Below are positions 51,854-60,685 of a stretch of DNA of 64,000 nt, one piece after another (position 1 is the first letter of the stretch; each line of letters opens with the position of its first letter). The DNA lies in contig JAMIFM010000029.1 in assembly GCA_035906255.1 (NCBI GenBank), positions 310,001 through 374,000 of the forward strand, given 5' to 3'. Under the pieces are notes generated by a model, which saw only the letters and a list, made by a program, of their open reading frames with translations, ran no database searches and was not told the DNA's origin. The position numbers and the translations under genes were made by a program. The DNA is from SB11 sp035906255 (lineage in GTDB: Bacteria; Bacteroidota; Bacteroidia; UBA8524).

Positions 51854-52186
51854 TTACGACCAAGATGCAATTTGTGCATTAAAGGGGGCTGGGTTTTGAC
51901 CATTTTGGTCAGTTCCGGTACCATTGCAGGTAACTTGACCTTGATCGAAACCAAATTGAGCCCTGAAAGTAATGTTTGCAATTTGCAATACTTGTTCGCC
52001 ACGCTTAAACTCAACATTAGTTGCTGTTGGTTGAACGGGTGACAAAGTAATCTCGCCAAGGCTACCGGCAGCAGTAGTAAAAGTAATTTGTGCTACTTGC
52101 ATACCGCCCATGATAGATACAACGGTGGTTGACATAATACTGTTAACAAGCATTGCTTGTTGGGTGTAAGGGTAAGTTGTTGCCAT
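51854..52186 (-). CDS. 110-aa protein of unknown function, first gene of the giant-protein operon
   Basis: MATTYPYTQQAMLVNSIMST begins a soluble protein of about eight short strands (VAQITFTTAAGSLGEITLSP, ANITFRAQFGFDQGQVTCNG, FNAQIASWS). No signal peptide. It has a promoter-like TTG-19 bp-TAAGATTTG upstream and a leader with two AACTATCACT repeats. Being small, beta-rich and promoter-proximal, it could be the most abundant product of the operon, such as a structural subunit or lectin-like domain; that is inference. Confidence 0.65.
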   Translation of the reverse strand: MATTYPYTQQAMLVNSIMSTTVVSIMGGMQVAQITFTTAAGSLGEITLSPVQPTATNVEFKRGEQVLQIANITFRAQFGFDQGQVTCNGTGTDQNGQNPAPFNAQIASWS

Positions 52187-52190
52187 AGTT

Positions 52191-52216
52191 AGTGATAGTT
52201 TATAAAAGTGATAGTT
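52191..52216 (-). repeat. AACTATCACT direct repeat in the 5' leader
   Basis: On the minus strand AACTATCACT occurs at 52216-52207 and 52200-52191 (period 16 bp), followed by AACTATG that includes the start codon region. Lies between the predicted promoter and the ATG. Confidence 0.6.
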
Positions 52217-52230
52217 AATAATTGGTAGGG

Positions 52231-52261
52231 CAAATCTTAGTAAAAGAAATTAGGAAAACAA
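52231..52261 (-). promoter_or_regulatory. Promoter candidate of the giant-protein operon
   Basis: On the minus strand TTG (52261-52259), a 19-bp spacer, then TAAGATTTG (52239-52231), which has one extra base inside the TAnnTTTG consensus. The leader would be about 38 nt. Confidence 0.5.
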
Positions 52262-52574
52262 GTTATTTTAAACTTACTACCATTTATTAATAGTTACTCG
52301 TATTGCTATATAGTGCAAAACGGTCACCCATTTGCGTTTAATTTTAGTTGGCGTTTTCATTGCACAAAACATCCGTTTTCAAAGTACTTCTTTGCGTAGA
52401 GTGTAATACTGCTGTAACTGTTGATCGAAAAAACACAAAAAACACATTTTGGCAACCCCAAAATAACATTGACCATTGTACATTTGAGTGTTGTTTTACA
52501 ATAAAAATCAACGGATTACACGCTATCTAACTCCTAAGCACTAACACACAACGTAACTATCTACAAGTAAAATT
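52262..52574. other. Intergenic region between the divergent giant operon and T9SS gene
   Basis: AT-rich, no gene. Apart from the operon promoter at its left side, it contains a possible plus-strand promoter region near 52370-52394 (TTGCAC upstream of TACTTCTTTG) for the gene at 52575. No repeats or strong hairpins seen. Confidence 0.4.
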
Positions 52575-55500
52575 ATGATTAAAAAACAACTATTAATTCA
52601 CCCGTTTATGCTGGTATGCCTATGGCTTTTCAGCATAAACGCTTCTTCGGCAGCACCAATACGCCCGTCGGGGAACCTAAACCTCTATTCTTTATTGGCC
52701 TGTACAATTCCTGATACGGTTTTGTACGAAGCAGAACGCGCTACCCTTGTAGGGGCGGGTCTTACGGTTATCCAGCGCACAAACGCCAGTAACGACACTA
52801 ACGTAACGAATATAAACTATACCAATAAAGGGGTACAGTTTATAATGCTTTACGATGCCGATGCTATTAAACTTTGCCATAGCGGTTACCAAAACGGTAC
52901 TTATGGACTAAAAGTAAATGGAGTGGTTAAGACATCCTTCTCCATCAGCAGTTCAAGCGGATGGAACAACATTCGCGAAGCACAAGTAAATGTGGGAGTG
53001 AAGGCAGGAGATACGGTTTTTGTTTACTCGCCAGGTGCAGGCGGAGCAGTTATTGAAATTGATTGTATAAAGGCTTACAAAGCCCCCAACAAAAAACCGG
53101 CAGTAACTATTACTACTCCTGCAACCAACGATACTGTTTCTTTTTATGCCACATCGTCGTTTGCAGCGACGGTAAACGACAGCGACGGAACGGTTAGTGC
53201 CGTAAAATTTGTAGTTTCGGGAGATACTGTTTATACCGATAGTGCTGCGCCTTATTCTTTTAGCTATCAACCCAAAACATTCGGCCATAGAAGCATTGTG
53301 GTTACCGCATTTGATAATTGCGGCGACAGTACCGTATCGCCTACCCGTGTATTTTATGTTAAAGACTCACTGGCCATACCCCATAGGTATGAAGCCGAGT
53401 ACGGCGTTCTTTATGGTTCCGGCCTCACAACAATAAGACGTGCGGGGGTGAGTAATGATACTAACGTTACCCAAATCAACTATACGGATAAGGGAGTAAA
53501 ATTTGCAATGCAAGAGAATGCAGACGGTATTATATTGGGTTATGGCACCTACCAAAGCGGACGTTTTTCTATAAAAGTGAATGGTGTGCACAAAGGCGCT
53601 TTCACCATCATAAAAACCAACTCATATCAAACCATATACAAATCATCAATAGCTACGCCTATTGTGGCCGGTGATACGGTGTTTATCTATATTGTGGGTG
53701 GAGATGCTTCTCTTGAGATTGACTATATAGAGTCATACTCTTATACAAACATAGCACCCTCGGTGAGCATAACTTATCCTGATAATAATGATACGTTGTA
53801 CCTTGACAGTACTTATACGTTTACAGCCAATGCAAGCGACACCGACGGAACGGTAACCGCTGTTAAGTTTTTAACTGACGGGAAAGCACCCCATACCGAT
53901 AACTCTGCTCCGTTTACCTATTCATATCTGGCGGATAATGCCGGATGGAAAACAGTAACTGCCGTAGCGTATGATAACGGTGGCGACAGCACAGTCTCAA
54001 ACACCCATAATTTCTTAGTGCGTACAATAATTCCCGATACATTGCTGTATGAAGCCGAGCGTGCCATTTTGAGCGGCGACAGCCTACGCACCCAATATCG
54101 CGCAGGGGCAAGTAACGATACTACAATTACTAAAGTATATACCACAGGCAACAACCGCATCCATTTTATTATGAAATACGATGCGGATGCTATCATACTT
54201 GGTTATGGGGGCTTTCAAAACGGCACCTACAGCTCAATGGTAAACGGTGTTGATTCGGCCAAGTTTACCGTTACCAATCCAAACGGGTATAACAAAAAAG
54301 CACAAGCAAAAGCCAACATTGTAGCAGCCAAAGGCGATACCGTTACCATTTACCCCAAATCGGGCAATGCGTTTTTAGAGCCTGATTTTATCAAAGCATA
54401 CAATGCTAATGGTTTTGTGCATTGGGTAGCCCCCGGTGATACTGCTTACGTACCCGAAAATGAGGATTGGGATTACCCCATTGCTACTGTACTAAATGGT
54501 AGCTCTATCCGCAAGGATACGTTGGATTGGGATAAGTTTAAGATTATAAACGACACTACCCTTATTACCCAATACTCTTTTGATTACGAGGCAAAAAGCC
54601 GTTACTATTTTATGCTTGATTCCGGTAACCACGATTTGTTATTCCAAGTGGATGTAACCGATGTTAGCGGTAATTTTGATACCAACGGCCCTGCCGATTC
54701 TGCCGTTGTCGCCAAGTATGCAGGTGTAAATGTAGGCGACTACATTTACTGGAACTACTCCCCCTATAACTTTGGCCGTATATACGATGCCACAAAAATA
54801 ACTGTACACTACCCTAACAAAATCCTTATCCATGCTAAAAAATATACGGGGATAATGATTGAAATGGACAGTGCAAAAGGCAACAGTGCAAACGAAAAAA
54901 TAGTGGTAACAAACTTCTTAGGCCAAGTAGAAGCGCGTGATGGGTTCTCACCCCGCAACGTTACTGCGGTTCGCTTCACAGGTCGTTACGATTCAGCCAA
55001 CGGATACGGACACCGTTACTTTACAGGCTGGGACGGAGGCTACGAATTCCGTCACGGTACGTTTGGTTTATACAATAACAATTACTGGAAATCAGAAGAT
55101 ATACATCACTTTAACCTCAACACCGCTACAGATAAAATTGAATTGGATTTTATTGAAGTTGCAAACGGCGGATTTGCCGGCATAAGCTGGAAGAAAGACG
55201 GAGCCGCCTACACCATTACCGATAGCAGCAGCGTGCACGATTGTTTTATACACGATGTAGGCTCTGAGGGCATTTATGTAGGCTCAACCCAAGTAGGCCA
55301 ACAACAAGTATTTAAAAACCTTACCGTTGAAAACAACGTGTTTTTACGCTGCGGAGGCGAAGGCATACAAATGGGCTGGCAAATGGGCAACTGTATCGCC
55401 CGTAACAATGTGGTACACTCAGGATTGGACTGGAAAAACCCTTTCCAACCGTATCAAGATGGTGTAGTACAGTTTAGTGTTATTGGTGGCGGTTCATCGG

Positions 55501-56615
55501 TAGAGAGCAACATCTTCATTGGTGGCGGTGAGCAATTGGGGCTTATCGAAATAAAACGTAACCCCACTCCTTACAGCATTACCGAAGATACCGTACACTT
55601 TAAAAACAGCCTTATTTATGGTATCAGAGGCGGTATGCTTACCCACTTTGTAAAATACAACGATACACTATCTAATCCTGATAGTATTACCCACGTGGTG
55701 TTTGACGGTAATTTTTACAAACAAATAGGTGGCGATTATGCTGAAATAGGAGTAGTAAGCGGCACTTTAGATACCGCTACAAGCTCATTGTTTGACATAC
55801 GCACTGATTATAACGATGTGATTGTGCGCAATTGCACCTATGATAATACCGCCGATACTATTTTCAGGGTGGGTTATAGGGTGGCTGCTACTGCAAACAA
55901 CACGCAAAAAGAAGTGCCTTATCCCCAATTCCGCAACTATATGGCACTCCCTGATAGCTTCAATTATTTAAACGTGAGCCGCTATACCGATAGTGCAAAA
56001 AAATACCAGCCCACACAAACCATTGCAGCCACATGGGAAGTAGGCAATGTTGTACAGCACAAGAACGATTCAGGCGAAACACGCTTATACAAATGTATCG
56101 TAGCTACCTCTAATCCTGCCAACCGTCCACCAAGTAACAACACAAGCAACACATACTGGCAGTTAATGACTTGGGTAAAAGCAGATAGCAGCATTAGCTA
56201 CTTCCCTCCGGATGATGTAAGGTTAGATAGTGGCAGTGTGTACGATACGTTAGGTATGGGTATTGCCACAGTAACTCCGCCCGCAAGTATTGCCCAACAC
56301 CCCGCCCCTGCTCACGGAACTAACAACAATACTCCGTTACAACCTGAAAATAAAGGAGTAGCTGAGAGCATTGCCACTCCGGTGTTCAGCGTATATCCAA
56401 ATCCTGCTTCGCATACATTATACCTGCAATGCAACCAACCCTTAGAAAGCATTGAAGTAATGGATGTATTAGGTAAACAGATAGTAAACAAGAAAACTGA
56501 TGGAGAAATGGCTACCACACTTGATGCCCAAGTGTTAGGTACAGGCATTTACTTTATCCGTATGCAAACTATTGGCGGGTCTTCGGAAACAATACGCGTA
56601 CAAGTGATAAAATAA
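52575..56615 (+). CDS. Secreted multi-domain protein: CBM-like/Ig repeats, beta-helix, ChBD3-like module, T9SS tail
   Basis: 1346 aa. Signal peptide (1-28); three carbohydrate-binding-like beta domains opening YEAERATLVGAG, YEAEYGVLYGSG and YEAERAILSGDS (near 51, 272, 491), each with a SNDTNVT..Y-type second strand. The first two are each followed by a bacterial Ig-like domain (PAVTITTPATNDTV and PSVSITYPDNNDTL, with the DSDGTV..VKF pattern), giving about 220-aa units. Then a linker domain, a right-handed parallel beta-helix (about 745-1110), a small W..GNVV....YKC....PP..N...YWQL module (about 1150-1202) like chitin-binding type 3 domains, and a T9SS sorting domain (about 1270-1346, FSVYPNPASHTLYLQC). 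Likely a polysaccharide-binding or polysaccharide-cleaving surface protein; catalytic residues not identified. Confidence 0.85.
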   Translation: MIKKQLLIHPFMLVCLWLFSINASSAAPIRPSGNLNLYSLLACTIPDTVLYEAERATLVGAGLTVIQRTNASNDTNVTNINYTNKGVQFIMLYDADAIKLCHSGYQNGTYGLKVNGVVKTSFSISSSSGWNNIREAQVNVGVKAGDTVFVYSPGAGGAVIEIDCIKAYKAPNKKPAVTITTPATNDTVSFYATSSFAATVNDSDGTVSAVKFVVSGDTVYTDSAAPYSFSYQPKTFGHRSIVVTAFDNCGDSTVSPTRVFYVKDSLAIPHRYEAEYGVLYGSGLTTIRRAGVSNDTNVTQINYTDKGVKFAMQENADGIILGYGTYQSGRFSIKVNGVHKGAFTIIKTNSYQTIYKSSIATPIVAGDTVFIYIVGGDASLEIDYIESYSYTNIAPSVSITYPDNNDTLYLDSTYTFTANASDTDGTVTAVKFLTDGKAPHTDNSAPFTYSYLADNAGWKTVTAVAYDNGGDSTVSNTHNFLVRTIIPDTLLYEAERAILSGDSLRTQYRAGASNDTTITKVYTTGNNRIHFIMKYDADAIILGYGGFQNGTYSSMVNGVDSAKFTVTNPNGYNKKAQAKANIVAAKGDTVTIYPKSGNAFLEPDFIKAYNANGFVHWVAPGDTAYVPENEDWDYPIATVLNGSSIRKDTLDWDKFKIINDTTLITQYSFDYEAKSRYYFMLDSGNHDLLFQVDVTDVSGNFDTNGPADSAVVAKYAGVNVGDYIYWNYSPYNFGRIYDATKITVHYPNKILIHAKKYTGIMIEMDSAKGNSANEKIVVTNFLGQVEARDGFSPRNVTAVRFTGRYDSANGYGHRYFTGWDGGYEFRHGTFGLYNNNYWKSEDIHHFNLNTATDKIELDFIEVANGGFAGISWKKDGAAYTITDSSSVHDCFIHDVGSEGIYVGSTQVGQQQVFKNLTVENNVFLRCGGEGIQMGWQMGNCIARNNVVHSGLDWKNPFQPYQDGVVQFSVIGGGSSVESNIFIGGGEQLGLIEIKRNPTPYSITEDTVHFKNSLIYGIRGGMLTHFVKYNDTLSNPDSITHVVFDGNFYKQIGGDYAEIGVVSGTLDTATSSLFDIRTDYNDVIVRNCTYDNTADTIFRVGYRVAATANNTQKEVPYPQFRNYMALPDSFNYLNVSRYTDSAKKYQPTQTIAATWEVGNVVQHKNDSGETRLYKCIVATSNPANRPPSNNTSNTYWQLMTWVKADSSISYFPPDDVRLDSGSVYDTLGMGIATVTPPASIAQHPAPAHGTNNNTPLQPENKGVAESIATPVFSVYPNPASHTLYLQCNQPLESIEVMDVLGKQIVNKKTDGEMATTLDAQVLGTGIYFIRMQTIGGSSETIRVQVIK

Positions 56616-56661
56616 CCCTTTAAAAATCCCCAAAAGTACGGATGTATAAATCCGTAATAGA

Positions 56662-56695
56662 AACCCTCTTGAAATCATTTTCAAGAGGGTTCTTT
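56662..56695 (+). terminator. Terminator after the CBM/beta-helix gene
   Basis: Arms AACCCTCTTGAAA and TTTTCAAGAGGGTT around a 3-nt loop, followed by TCTTTGTTT. Confidence 0.82.
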
Positions 56696-56717
56696 GTTTA
56701 TATAAAAGAGACTATTT

Positions 56718-57140
56718 ATGTATTTGCTAAATGAATCCTTGCAGCCTATTAATGCCGAGGCATTAAAAAAAGACATACTTGCAGAAATTGAAAACCAGCC
56801 TGCCGTTACAGAGGCAGAAATTGAAGCCGGCCTTGCCAATGGCTATTTAACAGGCATTTCCTCAACAGCTAAGATGATTTCCCGCTCTCCCGATTTGTTT
56901 GAAGCAGCCAGCAAAGCCAACTTCTCACCGCAATTGGCAGGCAGTAATATTTGGGAAAAAGTGAGGTTGCATTTGTGCCGTATCCTGAAAAAAGATTCTA
57001 CCGCTTCGGAAATTATCGATGCAATTATTGAGGTATTGGCCGGCATTATTCCGGGAGGGGTGATTATTAAAATTCTTATTAAAAAGATACTGAAATATGT
57101 TTTAGACATGGGCTATGATAGGTTGTGCCCTGTTGAGTAA
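56718..57140 (+). CDS. 140-aa protein with hydrophobic C-terminal helices, unknown function
   Basis: The start MYLLNESLQPINAEALKKDI is only 23 bp after a terminator, so it needs its own promoter or readthrough. The N-terminal two-thirds is predicted helical and acidic (EIENQPAVTEAEIEAGLANG), with one Cys near 87. The last 40 residues are strongly hydrophobic and amphipathic: EVLAGIIPGGVIIKILIKKI (about 106-125), then KYVLDMGYDRLCPVE. A Gly-Pro-Gly-Gly hinge flanked by Ile-rich helices is reminiscent of membrane-active peptides and holins, but there is no immunity or lysis gene nearby. It is flanked by terminators on both sides, so it is an independent unit. Family not recognised. Confidence 0.6.
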   Translation: MYLLNESLQPINAEALKKDILAEIENQPAVTEAEIEAGLANGYLTGISSTAKMISRSPDLFEAASKANFSPQLAGSNIWEKVRLHLCRILKKDSTASEIIDAIIEVLAGIIPGGVIIKILIKKILKYVLDMGYDRLCPVE

Positions 57141-57182
57141 GCCGCAGTAACAGTTTGATAGATAGAAGTGCAAGTGTGTGTT

Positions 57183-57208
57183 AGGCCGCCCTTTAAGGGC
57201 GGCCTTTG
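57183..57208 (+). terminator. Terminator after the 140-aa gene
   Basis: Self-complementary stem AGGCCGCCC/GGGCGGCCT with a short TTTAA centre, followed by TTTGTTTTTT. Confidence 0.85.
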
Positions 57209-57300
57209 TTTTTTAAGCGGTTTGCAAAGAAATAGAACAAATAAAAAACCAAGCGTCAAAAATTTACGTAAGTATGACAAAACCCTAAAAAACTGTACTT

Positions 57301-57738
57301 ATGAAAAAGAATTTACTACGGATTGCCTTGGGTACATTGGTAACCGTGCTATTATTATTCGTTGTTCTGGTGGTTCATATTTATATGGTTACCCCTAAAT
57401 CAACAAAAAACGATAACCGCCAACGACAACTAAGTCGTATTGATTTTAAGCAAGATATTGATGCGGCCGAAGCAGAAAAGATAAAAGCATTTGTGGGTAG
57501 CATGAATGGCGTTGAAGGCAGCCACTTTAATGTTGAAGAGGATGTATTGGTATATACCTATGCTTCGGGCACACAAAACTCTACCGATGTGTTTAATGCC
57601 GTAGTTAAAATGGGTAACTACAAAGCCCAACGTTATGTGGTAAGCCAAGAGCAATCTAAAAACGGCTGCCCTGTTTCTACCGATAAAAAATCCTTTTCAT
57701 ACCGCCTTACTACTATCGTAAACAACTTATTTAACTAA
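57301..57738 (+). CDS. Membrane-anchored HMA-like protein
   Basis: 145 aa: one N-terminal membrane segment (about 8-30) then a soluble domain with a ferredoxin-like pattern (FKQDIDAAEAEKIKAFVGSM, then NGVEGSHFNVEEDVLVYTYA, NSTDVFNAVVKMGNYKAQRY), as in heavy-metal-associated folds, without CxxC. Topology suggests the domain faces the periplasm. It lies 24 bp before the globin lipoprotein gene, so the two are likely co-transcribed and might act together at the envelope. Confidence 0.68.
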   Translation: MKKNLLRIALGTLVTVLLLFVVLVVHIYMVTPKSTKNDNRQRQLSRIDFKQDIDAAEAEKIKAFVGSMNGVEGSHFNVEEDVLVYTYASGTQNSTDVFNAVVKMGNYKAQRYVVSQEQSKNGCPVSTDKKSFSYRLTTIVNNLFN

Positions 57739-57762
57739 CAACAATTTTTAAACTATACTAAA

Positions 57763-58344
57763 ATGAAAAAAGTATCTTATCTATTATTGGCCGGCCTGAT
57801 GGCAACGGCTATGTTCGTTGCTTCTTGCTCAAAAGATGACGAAAAAAGCACAACAACACCTGCTACCCCTACTTTGTATGACAGGGTGGGAGGAACTACT
57901 ATGGTAAACGACCCGAACAATGCAGGCACTATGATTGAAAAAGGTCGCCTTACGCTACGTGCTGTGGTTGACAGTTCAATACTTGTGATTGCCGGAGACA
58001 CACAACTGGCCAAGTATTTTCCGGTACTGTTTGCAGAGTTGGGAATGGGAAACACCAGCGGATTAACTGCTTTGAGCGAAAGCTTTACTGATTTTATGTG
58101 CGTGGCCACAGGCAGCAAAAACGCTAATTACGGCTATATGGGCAAAAACATGAAAGATGCGCATGACCCTGCTAAAAACAGCCGAATGGGGATGAAGGCT
58201 AACAAAGCTGATTTTGACAAATTTGTTGGGGATATTGGTGTAGGGCTTGCCAAAAATGGGGTCACAGCACAAAACAACAAGCAGTTGGTGGATGATTTAG
58301 TGGCACTTTTATATACCACCGAAGCCGATATTGTTCAGCGCTAA
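57763..58344 (+). CDS. Lipoprotein with truncated-globin-like domain
   Basis: 193 aa. Signal peptide with lipobox FVASC, so Cys22 would be lipidated. After a Thr/Pro linker comes TLYDRVGGTTMV, the usual opening of group 1 truncated haemoglobins (TLYERLGG), then an AKYFPVLF segment at the CD region, GYMGKNMKDAHDP with His134 as the proximal haem ligand candidate, and FDKFVGDIGVGLAKNGV as the terminal helices. It carries an insertion near 48-62. Family members bind haem and O2 or NO. An envelope-anchored globin is unusual, since most are cytosolic. Haem binding is inferred. Confidence 0.78.
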   Translation: MKKVSYLLLAGLMATAMFVASCSKDDEKSTTTPATPTLYDRVGGTTMVNDPNNAGTMIEKGRLTLRAVVDSSILVIAGDTQLAKYFPVLFAELGMGNTSGLTALSESFTDFMCVATGSKNANYGYMGKNMKDAHDPAKNSRMGMKANKADFDKFVGDIGVGLAKNGVTAQNNKQLVDDLVALLYTTEADIVQR

Positions 58345-58364
58345 CAGGGTTATTACTTTTACTA

Positions 58365-58398
58365 AGAAGGCTGCCTTTTATAAGGCGGCCTTCTGTTT
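58365..58398 (+). terminator. Terminator after the globin gene
   Basis: Arms AGAAGGCTGCCTT and AAGGCGGCCTTCT (one G:U) with a short loop, then a modest T-run. Confidence 0.78.
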
Positions 58399-58489
58399 TA
58401 TATCCGCACATAACATCTTTATTAAAGATGCGGCAGCAAGTATATATTATCCGCATATATTTGAGTATTATTAGTAGGAATACATAGCA

Positions 58490-60685
58490 ATGAATATTGC
58501 TGAAGAAACGGAACAAATAGAGGCTCTTTTGCAGCAAGCCTATCAAGGCAGGGTAAGCAATCTAAGTTATAGTATTTTGCTTGCTTCGCAAGCGTTAACG
58601 CGCAGTAAAACTATCGACGATAAAGCTCTTGTGGGTAAAAGCCTTAATCAATTGGCCTTGTACCACATGGTAATGGGTGATTATAATGAGTGTATCAGCC
58701 TTGCCAAAGAAGCTGCCGCCAGTTTTGAGCAGATTAATGACGAACGTGGGGTAGCCGAAGCTAAATACAACATAGCCGGAGTGTACTACCGCACCGATAA
58801 CTATCACTTAGGGCTGGTACACATGATAGATTGTCGCACAGTTTACCTTAAGCACGACGACTACCATAACCTATCAAGGGTTGAAAAATCAATAGGAACT
58901 ATTTATGAGTATTTCGGCGACCAAAAGAACGCCCAAAAATCGTATGAAAGTGCCATTACTGCGGCGCAAAACGCAGGGGATTTAAACCTTGAATCAAACG
59001 CATACAACCCCCTTTCAGGTATTTATATTAAGCAAGGGCACATACAAGATGCTTTGGCAATGATTGAAAAATCAATTGCTATGAAAACACAGACCGGAGA
59101 TGTGCGGGGTCTTGCTTTTGCTATATACGGGAGGGGAAAGGTATATACTGAGATGCAACGTTTTGAAGATGCGGAAGCCGACTATATTGAAGCCGGCCGC
59201 ATACACCTTGAAATGGGCGACCGCCTTGGCTTAGGCATGGTGTATTACAAAATGGGGGCACTGTATTACCGTTGGGGAAACATTGCTAAGGCCAAACAAA
59301 TACTACAACAAGGCATTGATTTTAGCTCTCTGTACAACACTGTGCTAATTAAAATTAAATGCAACTATTTGCAATACCTTATCAGCAAGCAGGAAAACGA
59401 TATTGCAAAGGCACTTGAATACCTTGAACATTATTTAAAAGAAAAAGAGACCGTAATAAACACACAAACCCTTAAGGTAATTGAAAACTACGAGTTGATT
59501 ACCAAAATGGAACTTCTTGAAAAAGAAGCGAGGGCACAACGTGAAAAAGCAGAGATAATTGAAAAGAAAAACAGGGCTGAAGAATCTGCGCGTATTAAGC
59601 AGGAGTTTCTCTCAACCATGAGCCATGAGATACGTACACCTCTTAACGCAGTAATCACTATTACGGCATTATTATCAGAGAAAACCAAACCCGAAGAAAA
59701 GCAGTTGATGGATTCATTGCGGTTTGCCTCTAATAATTTACTGCGCATTATTAATGATATATTAGATTATACAAAGCTTGACTTGGGTAAAGTTACCCTT
59801 GATTACAGGCCGTTGGATTTTGGCAGGTGGCTAAAGGACATTAAAAACACTTACGATAGTTTAGCGAAAGAAAAAGAGATTAGCCTTGACTTAAAAATTG
59901 ATGATGCTTGTGCTGCCGCTTATGAATTGGATGATACAAAAGCAGGGCAAATACTTGGAAATCTTATCAGCAATGCAATAAAATTTACTGATACGGGCGG
60001 GGTTATTTTAGAGGTTAAATGCCTTAAGCAATTAAAGACCCATGATTCAGTCCGCTTTAGTATTATAGATACCGGGGTTGGTATTCCTGCCAAAGTACGG
60101 GAAGAGATTTTTGAAAGCTTTTCTCAACCTAAGTCAATTACAACAAAAAAACATGGCGGTTCAGGCTTAGGTCTTGCAATTGTAAAAAAACTGACAGCAT
60201 TGCATAATAGTGAAGTGTTTTTGGAAAGCACTGTTGGAGAAGGCACCGTTTTTTACTTTGACCTAAAACTTAAAAAAGCAAAGTTGGCGGTTACAACAAC
60301 TGAAAACCAATCGTTGGCCTTGGGCAACAAAACTGTTTTGTTGGCCGAAGACAATAAGGTGAATGCAATGGTTGCTATGCGCCTGCTTAAAAACTGGGGC
60401 CTTGAGACTGAGCATGCTGAAAACGGATTGCTGGTTGTTGAGAAGGCAACGCAAAAACGTTTTGATTACATATTGATGGATATACATATGCCTGAAATGA
60501 ACGGGTATGATGCGGCAAAGAAAATTCGTACTTCAAAAGGGGTAAATACAAGTACACCTATTTTTGCATTAACGGCTGATGTGACTGCTGAAAACGAAGA
60601 AGAATACATACAATATTTTGATGGGTTTTTACGCAAGCCAATAGAAATAAACAAATTGTATGAAGCACTTGCAAGAGCAAAATAA
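58490..60685 (+). CDS. TPR hybrid histidine kinase with C-terminal receiver
   Basis: 731 aa, cytoplasmic (no membrane segment seen). About eight TPR units (20-330), for example AEAKYNIAGVYYRTDNYHLG and SAYNPLSGIYIKQGHIQDAL-like repeats. A coiled coil (about 335-370) leads into HisKA with His379 in TMSHEIRTPLNAV; HATPase (about 485-600) has the N-box LGNLISNAIKFTD, G1 DTGVGIP and G2 GGSGLGLAIVKKL; a receiver (about 610-731) has Asp664 in ILMDIHMPEMNG. The phosphorelay partner is not in the window. Monocistronic. Confidence 0.92.
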   Translation: MNIAEETEQIEALLQQAYQGRVSNLSYSILLASQALTRSKTIDDKALVGKSLNQLALYHMVMGDYNECISLAKEAAASFEQINDERGVAEAKYNIAGVYYRTDNYHLGLVHMIDCRTVYLKHDDYHNLSRVEKSIGTIYEYFGDQKNAQKSYESAITAAQNAGDLNLESNAYNPLSGIYIKQGHIQDALAMIEKSIAMKTQTGDVRGLAFAIYGRGKVYTEMQRFEDAEADYIEAGRIHLEMGDRLGLGMVYYKMGALYYRWGNIAKAKQILQQGIDFSSLYNTVLIKIKCNYLQYLISKQENDIAKALEYLEHYLKEKETVINTQTLKVIENYELITKMELLEKEARAQREKAEIIEKKNRAEESARIKQEFLSTMSHEIRTPLNAVITITALLSEKTKPEEKQLMDSLRFASNNLLRIINDILDYTKLDLGKVTLDYRPLDFGRWLKDIKNTYDSLAKEKEISLDLKIDDACAAAYELDDTKAGQILGNLISNAIKFTDTGGVILEVKCLKQLKTHDSVRFSIIDTGVGIPAKVREEIFESFSQPKSITTKKHGGSGLGLAIVKKLTALHNSEVFLESTVGEGTVFYFDLKLKKAKLAVTTTENQSLALGNKTVLLAEDNKVNAMVAMRLLKNWGLETEHAENGLLVVEKATQKRFDYILMDIHMPEMNGYDAAKKIRTSKGVNTSTPIFALTADVTAENEEEYIQYFDGFLRKPIEINKLYEALARAK

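Noticed and set aside
37700..52186. Contractile injection system or Tc toxin complex
   Set aside because: No sheath, tube, baseplate, AAA+ ATPase or Rhs/TcB signatures are visible in any of the five proteins.
57168..57398. 76-codon frame between the 140-aa gene and the HMA-like gene
   Set aside because: Crosses a terminator hairpin and overlaps the start of the better-supported gene at 57301.
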